A stretch of DNA of 20,548 nucleotides from Synergistaceae bacterium UBA1037 (GCA_002316795.1 DCEE01000020.1:114769-135316); one strand, 5' to 3'. Positions 8,587 to 16,184 are shown, counted from the first letter of the stretch. Numbers and translations are program-made. Notes: generated by a model from the sequence alone, not told the origin.

Positions 8587-9330
8587 ATGAGAGTAAAATG
8601 GACAGCAGCATTGATCCTGGTTTTGGCGTTTACCCTATATTCAGTGCCCGTCTTTGCAGCATCCGACTGGGACACTTTTGTGGCGGAAATGGAGAAGAAG
8701 GAGAAGATCAAAGACACAGGGGCAGCAATAGTTGCCGACATGCTTGATATCGCACCCGGGGGCACCGAGACCGAATTGTGGCAAAAACTGTGGAACGGGG
8801 AACCGCGCTGGAGAGCCGCTGCAGCTGTGGCGCTGATCAGCAGGATGTTTCCTGACGGCGATCCATCAAGGTGGCAGGAGGTGTCAGGCTTTGCCCCCCG
8901 GCAGAGCGTACAGCCGAGACAGCTTATCGCCATGGATGCGTTTTTCGTCGCTGTCGATTCCCTCAGCCGGATACCCGACGGGATATGGGGATCAGCCTAT
9001 CTGCTTGACCTTTTCGGCAAGTCCGGCATGGGTAAGGTGATGTTCATTGAAGAGATACCAGAGGGCATGGACAGGGTACTGAGCGAAGTCGTCTCCTCCA
9101 CGGGCCTTCCTGGCGACTGGAGCATAAAGAGGACACGAGGCAAACTTCCGGTACTGCCTCTCTACAGGGGCTACATAACGAGGAGTTCAGCCGATTCCAG
9201 AAACATGCAGTATCTTGATGGGTACGGCTCGATCGCGTCAAATGGCAAATATGCGTGGGACAGGGACAGAGGATATGTTTACCAGATCATCGAAGACAAC
9301 GGTTTCAGGGATGTCTGGATAGTACCGTGA
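8587..9330 (+). CDS. Unrecognised secreted protein
   Basis: Encodes 247 residues from the ATG at 8587. GAGGGG (8571-8576) is 10 nt upstream; a GTG at 8581 would add two residues and is only 4 nt from that site. Residues 1-24 are a clear signal peptide (MRVKWTAALILVLAFTLYS..VFA-ASDWD), so the protein is periplasmic or beyond. The mature part has a helical, charged first half with 'RWRAAAAVALISRMFP' and a 'RQLIAMDAFFVAVDSL' helix. Its C-terminal half is rich in Gly, Tyr and Arg and ends DNGFRDVWIVP. There are no cysteines and no recognisable catalytic motif. I could not align it convincingly with the exported protein just upstream. It lies 58 nt after that gene and before a strong terminator, so it likely closes the UPF0182 transcription unit. 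Confidence 0.78.
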   Translation: MRVKWTAALILVLAFTLYSVPVFAASDWDTFVAEMEKKEKIKDTGAAIVADMLDIAPGGTETELWQKLWNGEPRWRAAAAVALISRMFPDGDPSRWQEVSGFAPRQSVQPRQLIAMDAFFVAVDSLSRIPDGIWGSAYLLDLFGKSGMGKVMFIEEIPEGMDRVLSEVVSSTGLPGDWSIKRTRGKLPVLPLYRGYITRSSADSRNMQYLDGYGSIASNGKYAWDRDRGYVYQIIEDNGFRDVWIVP

Positions 9331-9380
9331 TGTGAACTGTCTTTGCCGAGACCGCCGGCTGTAAAAGTTTTAAAAATGTC

Positions 9381-9428
9381 AGAGAGAAAGGTGCCGGCAG
9401 TTCTTTTCCTTTCTCTCTTTTCATATTT
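9381..9428 (+). terminator. Intrinsic terminator closing the UPF0182 cluster
   Basis: AGAGAGAAAGG (9381-9391) pairs perfectly with CCTTTCTCTCT (9408-9418) around a 16-nt loop, followed by the T-rich tail TTTTCATATTTTC. It stands 50 nt after the preceding stop codon and shows the classic form. Confidence 0.8.
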
Positions 9429-9447
9429 TCATCCATTTTTAAAATTG

Positions 9448-9476
9448 TTGTAATAGAAGCTTTAACAGTATATCAT
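9448..9476 (+). promoter_or_regulatory. Promoter of the tandem dikinase-like genes
   Basis: TTGTAA (9448-9453, 4 of 6 matches) and TATCAT (9471-9476, 5 of 6) are separated by exactly 17 bp. Transcription would begin near 9483 and leave a 70-nt AT-rich leader before ATG 9554. Its position just after the preceding terminator supports it. Confidence 0.5.
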
Positions 9477-9553
9477 CTTAACAGACAGAGCTGCATAAAA
9501 CGAATTTTTTTGCAGTAAAAAGTTAGTTTTTGTCGTTTAGCGGGGGTGGAAGT

Positions 9554-11290
9554 ATGGAATATGGAGAGTATTATAAAAGTTTTGACCCTGAACCCTACTA
9601 CAGGGAACGCGGCTGGCTGATAGGCAGCGGAAGGGTAGGGGGAAAGGCAAAAGGGCTCAGTTTTGCCTATGAGATACTTAAATCGAACGGAATGCTCGAC
9701 GAAGTATGTTTGCCAAGATGCACCTTCGTTATTACTACATCCGTCTTTGAGGAGTTCATGGAAGAAAACAGGCTTTGGGACAGGCTGCTGGATCTCAGGG
9801 AACACAGCGATGCGCCGAAGCTGCACAGGATCTGCCAGGATGCCCATCTGCCCGAAAGCCTGGATATGGATCTGGAGATGATCCTGGATACAATAGATAC
9901 TCCGATGTCTGTCCGTTCATCATCGATATTGGAAGACGATGTCAATCTTTCTTTTGCAGGCAAATATGCAACAAAATTCGTCTCCAACAGCGGTGACAGA
10001 GCTTCAAGGAGAAGAGGCCTTGAGGCTGCGATCAAGGAGGTGTACGCGTCGACCTACAACCCGGCTGCCAGGGAGTACAAAAGGAAGCACAACATACTTT
10101 GGGGAGGCGAGCGGATGGGGGTCCTCATCCAGCCCATAGCGGGGAAGATGAGGGATAGTAAATATTATCCGGAGCTTGCAGGGACTGCCTTCTCGCAGGT
10201 CTTCAGAAGGCCTTCGCCAAGGATCAGGAAGGAAGACGGAGTGGCAAGGATATGCTTCGGCCTCGGCACAAGAACGGTCGACAGGAGCTTTGCCAGGACC
10301 TTCTACCTCACAAACCCGAACCTGAGACCCGAAGGCAACAGGCCTGCCGAGATAGTATCCCACTCTCAGGAACAGTTCGACTACGTTGACATAGAACACA
10401 ACGCCTTCATGACGGCTTATGCCGGGAACTATATCAGGATGATCATGCAGGAACACAAGATGGCCCAGTCATACCTTCAGTGGTATGACGGCAATATGTT
10501 CCATTGGCTTCTGGCGGACACCAGAGACATGGTTGCTCCCAGGGCTGTATTTACATTCGCGGAGCTTCCGCAGAAATGTCCTCAGCTGTTCAAAAGGATT
10601 AAAAAGCTGCTTCGGCTTTTTGAGGAGGAACTGCGGCTGCCATCCGACATGGAGTTTACATATGAGAGCGCAGGAGACGAATTTACGCTTGTTCAGCTCA
10701 GGCCGCTGTCAGTTTATGATGACAAGGGCAAGGTCGTCATACCTGAAGTCAGCCCCGAAAATACGATACTAAGGGGGAACCGGATGGTCGCAAACGGCAG
10801 GCTTGAGAACATAAAGCACATAGTGTATGTGGACCCTGAGCTTTATGGCAGGACACCGGACTTTTATGATGTGGCAAGGGCAATAGGAGAAATTAACGCA
10901 AAATTGGACGGGGAGAGATACCTTCTTGTGGGACCGGGGCGATGGGGAAGCTCAAATCCCGTTCTCGGAGTGCCTGTACAGTACAGTGAGCTTTCGAATT
11001 CAGGATGTCTTGTCGAACTTGGCATACCCAGCAAAGGCATGGCTCCGGAACTTTCGTACGGGACGCACTTTTTCCTCGATCTGGATGGAGACAACATACT
11101 CTACCTTCCCGTATTTGACGGAGAGAAAGGCAACGTCTACAACAAGGGATGGTTTGAGAGCAGAGAATGGACATCAGCCCACCATCCCGCCGTGAGGCAT
11201 TACCGCGGGACATTCGATGTCCTGCTTGACGGTGACAGTGAGGTTGGGGTAGTGATAGACAAGGGCGATACGGAGGTGAAGGGCAAGTGA
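9554..11290 (+). CDS. PEP synthase/pyruvate phosphate dikinase N-domain protein with novel C-terminus (paralogue A)
   Basis: Encodes 578 residues. ATG 9554 follows GGGGGTGGA; an in-frame TTG at 9530 is less likely. Residues 1-385 match the ATP-binding domain (PPDK_N, ATP-grasp-like) of PEP synthase and pyruvate phosphate dikinase. The glycine-rich GGKAKGL (29-35) corresponds to GGKGASL, and VRSSSILED with SFAGKY (120-138) to VRSSA..ED..SFAGQ. AGTAFSQVF (209-217) matches SGVMFT, and DMEFTYE..VQLRPL (365-384) carries the acidic and QxR metal/ATP residues. The mobile phosphohistidine domain and PEP/pyruvate barrel are absent. Residues from about 400 form a different domain with GPGRWGSSNP (460-469), VELGIP and ELSYGTHFF. 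It presumably activates an unknown acceptor with ATP. It is coupled to its paralogue by a GTGA overlap. Confidence 0.88.
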   Translation: MEYGEYYKSFDPEPYYRERGWLIGSGRVGGKAKGLSFAYEILKSNGMLDEVCLPRCTFVITTSVFEEFMEENRLWDRLLDLREHSDAPKLHRICQDAHLPESLDMDLEMILDTIDTPMSVRSSSILEDDVNLSFAGKYATKFVSNSGDRASRRRGLEAAIKEVYASTYNPAAREYKRKHNILWGGERMGVLIQPIAGKMRDSKYYPELAGTAFSQVFRRPSPRIRKEDGVARICFGLGTRTVDRSFARTFYLTNPNLRPEGNRPAEIVSHSQEQFDYVDIEHNAFMTAYAGNYIRMIMQEHKMAQSYLQWYDGNMFHWLLADTRDMVAPRAVFTFAELPQKCPQLFKRIKKLLRLFEEELRLPSDMEFTYESAGDEFTLVQLRPLSVYDDKGKVVIPEVSPENTILRGNRMVANGRLENIKHIVYVDPELYGRTPDFYDVARAIGEINAKLDGERYLLVGPGRWGSSNPVLGVPVQYSELSNSGCLVELGIPSKGMAPELSYGTHFFLDLDGDNILYLPVFDGEKGNVYNKGWFESREWTSAHHPAVRHYRGTFDVLLDGDSEVGVVIDKGDTEVKGK

Positions 11291-13035
11291 CCGATCTGGA
11301 AAGGACCAGGGAAGAGTATTTCGCATGGGACCCGCACAACGATCCGGAATTTGCGCCAATGATATTCGGCAAAGGGACGATTGGAGGAAAGGGCCGTTCC
11401 CTTCTTTTTGCGCTGAGAAAACTTCGTGATTCAGGTGATCCGCAGCTATCCAACAGCAAGGTCCCGGAGTCGATATACTTCGGGATAGACATTTTTCACC
11501 GTTTCCTTGAGTCAGTGCCGTCTCTGGACCTTCTGATATCGCAGAATGACCCGGAGAGGCTGGAAGAAGTTTTCCTCCGGACTCCGCTGCCGGCGACAGT
11601 GACTGAAGCAGTAAGGAATTTTCTCTCAGAGATGCACGACCCGGTTGTTATAAGGAGCAGCAGCAGGCTTGAGGATTCAGCCAAACATTCGTTTGCCGGA
11701 AAGTACCTGACGACATTCATGAGCAATGATTCACCGTCTCTGGAAGAGAGGGTGCTAATAGTTGAAAGGGAGATCAGGAAGATATATTCAAGGATATACT
11801 TCCCTGAAGCGACGAGCTACAGGAAAAAACACGGACTTGGCGATGACGACATGGGGATAATCGTTATCAGGATGTCCGGAAGATGGCACGGAAGGTACTA
11901 TTACCCCACCATAGCCGGAGTAGGCTATTCTCAGAATTTCCGACGATGGAACAAAAGGGTGAAACAAAAGGACGGTGTTCTCAGGCTTGTCTTTGGACTG
12001 GGGACCATGAGTACGAAGAGAGGTTATGCAAGGACGATATCCCTGACGAATGCGTATCTGAGGCCGGACGGACAGAGTCCGGAAAAGATCGCTATCCATT
12101 CCCAGGAAAGATTCCATGTGATCGACAGGGAAAGACCCAATGAACTGACGACGCTCGACATCAAAAAAGAATGGCGTCAGCTGATAGAATATCATCCCGA
12201 CTTTGACGCCTATGCGCAGATATATTGCTATGATCCCGACGGGGGATGCCTCTCTTCTCTGATGAAATCCACTCAGAGGATCGATCTGGGATCAAAGGTT
12301 TGCCTGACCTTTGACAACTTCCCGAAAAAATACCCAAACTTTTTTGAAAGGATGAAAAAGACGCTCCCTCTGCTGGAGTCTTCGATGGGGCTGCCGGCAG
12401 ACATCGAGTTTGCATATGAACCTCTCGATGACAGTTTTTGCTTGATACAGTCGCGTCCGTGCTGGTGTCAGACATGCGAGGAGGAAGGGATCCCCGACCT
12501 TGGCGGAAAGAGGGTAATTCTGAAGGCTGACAGGATGGTCACGCCCGGAGTGCTCCACAACATACCCTGCCTCGTATATATCGACCACTTGCAATACTAT
12601 TCAAATCCTGATTTTTTCAAGGTCGCGCGGGGGATCGGCGAAATAAATGAACAGATGAAAGGACAGAAGTTCATCTTTGTCTCGCCCGGCAGGGTAGGGT
12701 CGAGCAACCCCGAACTTGGAGTACCGGTAAAGTACAACGAGCTTACAAACTGCTGCTGCATAGTCGAACTTGGCATACCCAGGCTCGGATTTATGCCTGA
12801 ACTCTCTTACGGGACCCACTTCTTCTCAGATCTTGCAGTGGACAGTGTCCTCTACATGCCCGTCTTTGAGGGAGAATCAAACAATCTCATAGATCAGGAG
12901 TGGTTCACCGAAAACGAGTGGGAAGAGGGTCCACATCCGGCAATAAGGATATACAGGGGGAACTTTTCAGCCTACATGGACGGAGAGAGCAACCAGGGAG
13001 TAATAATCGACAACGGAACATCTGCAGAAGGGTAA
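11287..13035 (+). CDS. PEP synthase/pyruvate phosphate dikinase N-domain protein with novel C-terminus (paralogue B, Cys-rich)
   Basis: Encodes 582 residues from a GTG start overlapping the previous stop by 4 nt; GGAGGTGA (11272-11279) 7 nt upstream makes this start secure. It is colinear with paralogue A. GGKGRSL lies at 33-39, VIRSSSRLED and SFAGKY at 121-140, AGVGYSQNF at 210-218, and DIEFAYE..LIQSRP at 372-391. The ATP-binding residues therefore appear intact. No phosphohistidine or barrel domain is present. The C-terminal domain repeats SPGRVGSSNP (466-475), VELGIP and PELSYGTHFF. Distinctive features are CWCQTC (392-397) just after the ATP domain and CCC (489-491), where A has only a single cysteine (485). 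The pair probably acts as one heteromeric enzyme or as two related ones; the substrate is unknown. Confidence 0.88.
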   Translation: MTDLERTREEYFAWDPHNDPEFAPMIFGKGTIGGKGRSLLFALRKLRDSGDPQLSNSKVPESIYFGIDIFHRFLESVPSLDLLISQNDPERLEEVFLRTPLPATVTEAVRNFLSEMHDPVVIRSSSRLEDSAKHSFAGKYLTTFMSNDSPSLEERVLIVEREIRKIYSRIYFPEATSYRKKHGLGDDDMGIIVIRMSGRWHGRYYYPTIAGVGYSQNFRRWNKRVKQKDGVLRLVFGLGTMSTKRGYARTISLTNAYLRPDGQSPEKIAIHSQERFHVIDRERPNELTTLDIKKEWRQLIEYHPDFDAYAQIYCYDPDGGCLSSLMKSTQRIDLGSKVCLTFDNFPKKYPNFFERMKKTLPLLESSMGLPADIEFAYEPLDDSFCLIQSRPCWCQTCEEEGIPDLGGKRVILKADRMVTPGVLHNIPCLVYIDHLQYYSNPDFFKVARGIGEINEQMKGQKFIFVSPGRVGSSNPELGVPVKYNELTNCCCIVELGIPRLGFMPELSYGTHFFSDLAVDSVLYMPVFEGESNNLIDQEWFTENEWEEGPHPAIRIYRGNFSAYMDGESNQGVIIDNGTSAEG

Positions 13036-13044
13036 AATAAATAT

Positions 13045-13074
13045 AAAAAAGGGGCAGCCCGGAAAGGCCGCCCC
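13045..13074 (-). terminator. Intrinsic terminator of the acidic repeat-protein operon
   Basis: On the minus strand GGGGCGGCC pairs with GGCTGCCCC (one mismatch, 6-nt loop; 13051-13074) and runs straight into TTTTTT followed by an AT-rich tail (13045-13050 onward). It lies 22 nt past the stop of the gene ending at 13096. On the plus strand the hairpin lacks a T-run, so it would stop the dikinase-like transcript only weakly. Confidence 0.8.
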
Positions 13075-13095
13075 TACTGCAAGTATCTCTGTCTA

Positions 13096-14010
13096 TCAGT
13101 CAAGAAGCTTTTCCACTATTGCACCGGTCTCGCCCAGCGCCACGGCGTCTATCTCCTCGGGGTCGCATCTCTGCTGCTCCATTTCACGGATCTTAGCCTT
13201 GGCCTCTTCCACTTCTTTCAGAACTCCGGCACCGTCGTATCCTTCCAGCAGGAGCTTGATGTCCTTCTCATCCGTCAGCCTGTCGGTCAGATAGCCGAAG
13301 AGGAATGCCGGCGCGCTGAGTGCGGCGAGCCTGTTGTCGGAGGAACACCACGGCTCTGCCACATAGGTGGCGTAATTTATGGTATCTTCCATCTCTTCGT
13401 CGATATCGTCGTCAGACTCGGGGAACTCCCATATGTTCAGGACGAAGAAGGGAACATTCGGATCAAGCGAGATAGCGTAGTTCACTGCATCGCGGATATC
13501 GGCAGGGTCTGCTTCAGTCTCAATAAGCGCGATAGCGCGGGCATGCTCCCCGACGACGGATTCAAGGGGATCGCTCTCAAGCGTTTCGAAAATCTCCCTG
13601 TACATCTGGAGATCCAGCAGGCAGCGGTAAAGAAGTGTCCTGCTCGGATAGAATCCCTCATCATCAAAGTTTGCGAACTCTCTTGCGATCTCCAGAGCCT
13701 CCTCGGTCTTTTGCTCTGCGAGCAGCGAGTATCCCAGGTTCATCATAATGGTGCAGTATGCCTGCGCATCTCTGTCTTCTTCGAGGTCGGGAGGGGTCTC
13801 TTTTTCGGATATTATCATCCTGATGCCGGAAAGTGCCTCCCTGAGCATGTCAAGATTTTCGATACAGTCGTCATAAGTCATAGTTTCCCAGACTGCCAGT
13901 TTCCCGTAAGGGCTGTCAGGGTCTTTTTCAAGTATCTCCCTGCCGATCTCACTGATTTCTTCATCGGTATCTGCCGCGTCAAGCCTTTCAAGAAGCTCTT
14001 CGATATTCAT
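13096..14010 (-). CDS. Acidic TPR-like helical repeat protein
   Basis: Encodes 304 residues, very acidic and rich in Glu, Asp and Leu, with no signal peptide or membrane segment, so cytoplasmic. The ATG has AAGGAG 8-9 nt upstream. The N-terminal part (LEKDPDSPYGKLAVWE) and segments such as AQAYCTIMMNLGYSLLAEQKTEEALEIAREF show the paired amphipathic helices of tetratricopeptide repeats (a small residue at helix contacts, then E-ALEIA). Similar 'P.yGKLALWE' starts occur in bacterial TPR proteins labelled ST7-like, but I only recall this loosely. It would act as a protein-binding scaffold; no partner is evident. It is the second gene of a two-gene unit, 14 nt downstream of the small exported protein, and ends at a strong terminator. 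Confidence 0.83.
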   Translation of the reverse strand: MNIEELLERLDAADTDEEISEIGREILEKDPDSPYGKLAVWETMTYDDCIENLDMLREALSGIRMIISEKETPPDLEEDRDAQAYCTIMMNLGYSLLAEQKTEEALEIAREFANFDDEGFYPSRTLLYRCLLDLQMYREIFETLESDPLESVVGEHARAIALIETEADPADIRDAVNYAISLDPNVPFFVLNIWEFPESDDDIDEEMEDTINYATYVAEPWCSSDNRLAALSAPAFLFGYLTDRLTDEKDIKLLLEGYDGAGVLKEVEEAKAKIREMEQQRCDPEEIDAVALGETGAIVEKLLD

Positions 14011-14024
14011 TCTCTTTTCTCCTT

Positions 14025-14597
14025 TTATTTATTGTAATGATCCGCTATATCCTTGATATTACCATGCATAAGCATGCCGCCAGGCTGGAGTTTCAGCATG
14101 CACCTGTAGCCTTTTACCAAACTGCTTCTCTGAGCTCCGTCAAGCATATTGCCGTATACACCCATTGACTTTAAGGCACTGTCCGCTTCAGTCTCAGATA
14201 TCCCGCTGTCCAGAGAGTAGATCATCTGCCTGCAAATGTTTACAAAACGGTTGTTTTCGTAGGACCCGGGTACGGGCACAGATCTTTTTTCGTCTTCGTG
14301 AGGATCCGTAAAAGAGAGCAGAGCTACGCTCATAAGTTCCTTACCCTCTTCTGAGCCTGTCAGGACCATAATCAGCTTTCCGCCGCACTCAAGGACTTTT
14401 TTTGTTCCTTCCGAATCCTGGATGCCGGAGGCTATGGCAGCGCTGGAAATCCCGTTTTTCACCCTGATACATGAATATCCCAGTCTCTTCAAAAAAAGAT
14501 CGGGGCTGATCCCCATTCCTTCTGAACAGTCGGCTTGCTGTGAAAAGATGAGCAGGAAGAGCAGGACTGTGAAGAGCGAAATTTTTCTCAGAACCAA
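14025..14597 (-). CDS. Small exported protein of unknown function
   Basis: Encodes 190 residues; the family is not recognised. The frame starts with TTG at 14597, and GGAG lies only 3 nt before it, unusually close. An in-frame CTG two codons later would have a normal 9-nt gap, so the exact start is uncertain. Residues 1-24 are a signal peptide (basic MVLRK, then a Leu/Phe-rich core). The sequence around C24 (QADC) is not a proper lipobox. The mature protein carries several cysteines (C43, C71 and two near the C-terminus), which could form disulfides in the periplasm. It is mixed alpha/beta in appearance. It is the first gene of the unit with the acidic repeat protein and is divergent from the GH18 gene. 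Confidence 0.7.
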   Translation of the reverse strand: MVLRKISLFTVLLFLLIFSQQADCSEGMGISPDLFLKRLGYSCIRVKNGISSAAIASGIQDSEGTKKVLECGGKLIMVLTGSEEGKELMSVALLSFTDPHEDEKRSVPVPGSYENNRFVNICRQMIYSLDSGISETEADSALKSMGVYGNMLDGAQRSSLVKGYRCMLKLQPGGMLMHGNIKDIADHYNK

Positions 14598-14614
14598 ACA
14601 CTCCGGTCGTTAAG

Positions 14615-14634
14615 GATTTTATCCATGCATTATA
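14615..14634 (-). promoter_or_regulatory. -10 element plus shared GCATGGAT motif upstream of the small exported protein
   Basis: The minus strand reads TATAAT (14629-14634) directly followed by GCATGGATAAAATC (14615-14628). No good -35 is seen at normal spacing. Transcription would start near 14622, inside the motif. The same 14-mer, with one difference, follows the TATAAT before the LemA gene. Confidence 0.45.
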
Positions 14635-14654
14635 TAGCAATTTTGCCGAATCTC

Positions 14655-14683
14655 TTACCGGTAAATGAGGTTAAGATTATACT
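14655..14683 (+). promoter_or_regulatory. Promoter of the GH18 gene
   Basis: TTACCG (14655-14660, 3 of 6) and TATACT (14678-14683, 5 of 6) have a 17-bp spacer. They place the transcript start about 20 nt before the TTG start codon, so the leader is just long enough to hold the ribosome site. Confidence 0.42.
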
Positions 14684-14709
14684 AGAAATGTTGAAGGGGG
14701 TCATATGAA

Positions 14710-16155
14710 TTGATAAAGATAAAGTTTGTGCACCGCGTGGTCTTTCTCTCATTCCTGTTTTTAGCTCTTTTGTTTAATTCAATGGCAAGCGCTGATGAAA
14801 ATGACAGGTATCTCGACATAATTTTTTCTTACGGACCCTCAAGGGACCTGCTGGGGACAGCCATTGTCCGCGGAAAGGATATATGGGTGCCCGCAGATCT
14901 CCTGGGTACGCTGGGGCTGCCCTTAACGAAAGGTCCGAATGGAAAGGGCTTTCTTATTGAAGTCAGGGAACCTGCCAAAGTTTTTGGCATTAAGGAACTT
15001 GAGAGGCTGTCAGGAAGATCCATTTCTTTATATTTCCCCTCGATGGACAATGAGGGTACCTCTTATTTCAACGTAACAGGATTGGAACAACTGACAGGGA
15101 TAGCTGCAGATGAGAGAAACGCTGGTCTCGAACTCAAAAGGATCACTCTCAATACCCCTTTGAACATAAGAAAGCCTGATAATGCCTTCCTGAAAAATAA
15201 ACAGATCACCCTTGCGTGGGCACACATCACAAGGGATAATCCCGATCTCGGAGCGGAAGAACGCATTGATGGGCTTGATGTGATCTCGCCGACATGGTTT
15301 AACCTTACCGACGGCAGCGGAAATATGGCAAACAGAGCCTCCGCAGCCTATGTTGAGGCTGCGCGCGAAAAGGGATACCGCATATGGCCCCTTGTTTCAA
15401 ACGGCTTCAGCAAAGAGAACACGTCAAGGTTTTTCAACGACACTGCTGCCGTGAATATCTTTATTGCACGAATTCTATGTTATTCGAAGCTCTATGGTTT
15501 CGACGGCATAAACATAGATTTTGAAAATGTTGATGCTGCCGACAGGGACAAATATGTGCGTTTCATCTCGCTGCTCAGCGGTTATCTCAAAGGGGAGGGT
15601 CTTGTAAGCTCTGTAGACGTCCACGTACCCGGAAACAGCAATCTGTCAAGGAGCCACGACAGGGGGGCACTTTCAAAACACGTTGATTACGTTATGCTCA
15701 TGGCCTATGACGAACATTGGAGGACCTCTCCGAGGGCGGGTTCTGTCGCTTCGATGCCGTGGGTCGAACGTGCGGTGCAAAAAACAATAGAGGAGGGCGT
15801 GCCTCCTGCAAAGCTGATATTAGGCGTTCCTTTTTACATGAGGAAATGGGAGGAATCTCCGACGGGTCAGGGCAAGGTAAAAGTCAAAGGTTCCACCCTT
15901 ACTATGGCCGAGTCAGATTCTATTATTTACGAAAGAGGACTCTCCCCGGTATGGCTCAGTGACAAGGGGCAGTATTTCTATTCGTATCTTTCAGAGGGAA
16001 AGACCTATAAGGTATGGGTAGAAAACAGGGATTCCATAAAAACCAAGCTCTCGATCCTTGATAAGTACCGCCTTGCCGGGGTCGCGGGGTGGAGGAAGGG
16101 ACACGAGACTCCTGATGTCTGGGATACGATAAGAACTTTAGTAAAGAACAGGTAA
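14710..16155 (+). CDS. Exported glycoside hydrolase family 18 protein (YaaH/SleL-like), with N-terminal stalk-like domain
   Basis: Encodes 481 residues from a TTG at 14710; AAGGGGG ends 9 nt upstream. A closer ATG (14705) opens only a two-codon frame, ATG AAT TGA. Residues 1-28 are a signal peptide ending SMASA. Residues 33-150 have the short strand-turn pattern of copper-amine-oxidase-type stalk domains (IVRGKDIWVPADLLGTLG and similar). From about 165 comes a GH18 barrel. DGINIDFE (265-272) supplies the catalytic D270 and E272, and MAYDEHW (331-337) and LGVPFYMRKW (371-380) line the cleft. The end (YRLAGVAGWRKGHETPDVW) is typical of YaaH/SleL enzymes that cleave peptidoglycan or related GlcNAc polymers. 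LysM repeats are absent. It probably remodels the cell wall in the periplasm. Confidence 0.9.
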   Translation: MIKIKFVHRVVFLSFLFLALLFNSMASADENDRYLDIIFSYGPSRDLLGTAIVRGKDIWVPADLLGTLGLPLTKGPNGKGFLIEVREPAKVFGIKELERLSGRSISLYFPSMDNEGTSYFNVTGLEQLTGIAADERNAGLELKRITLNTPLNIRKPDNAFLKNKQITLAWAHITRDNPDLGAEERIDGLDVISPTWFNLTDGSGNMANRASAAYVEAAREKGYRIWPLVSNGFSKENTSRFFNDTAAVNIFIARILCYSKLYGFDGINIDFENVDAADRDKYVRFISLLSGYLKGEGLVSSVDVHVPGNSNLSRSHDRGALSKHVDYVMLMAYDEHWRTSPRAGSVASMPWVERAVQKTIEEGVPPAKLILGVPFYMRKWEESPTGQGKVKVKGSTLTMAESDSIIYERGLSPVWLSDKGQYFYSYLSEGKTYKVWVENRDSIKTKLSILDKYRLAGVAGWRKGHETPDVWDTIRTLVKNR

Positions 16156-16184
16156 GAAGTTTGTCCCGGCAGGTCAATGAGAAA

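Noticed and set aside
7695..9330. Possibility that the two exported proteins are duplicated paralogues
   Set aside because: They share only a signal peptide and a few scattered residues; I could not find a convincing colinear alignment.
10893..11492. Minus-strand open frame of 199 codons across the junction of the two dikinase-like genes
   Set aside because: The junction is a GTGA overlap with a near-perfect ribosome site, and both plus-strand proteins are conserved throughout; the antisense frame has no recognisable content.
13051..13074. Hairpin as a plus-strand terminator for the dikinase-like pair
   Set aside because: No T-run follows on the plus strand (TACTGCAAG). The T-run is on the minus strand, so it primarily serves the acidic repeat-protein operon.
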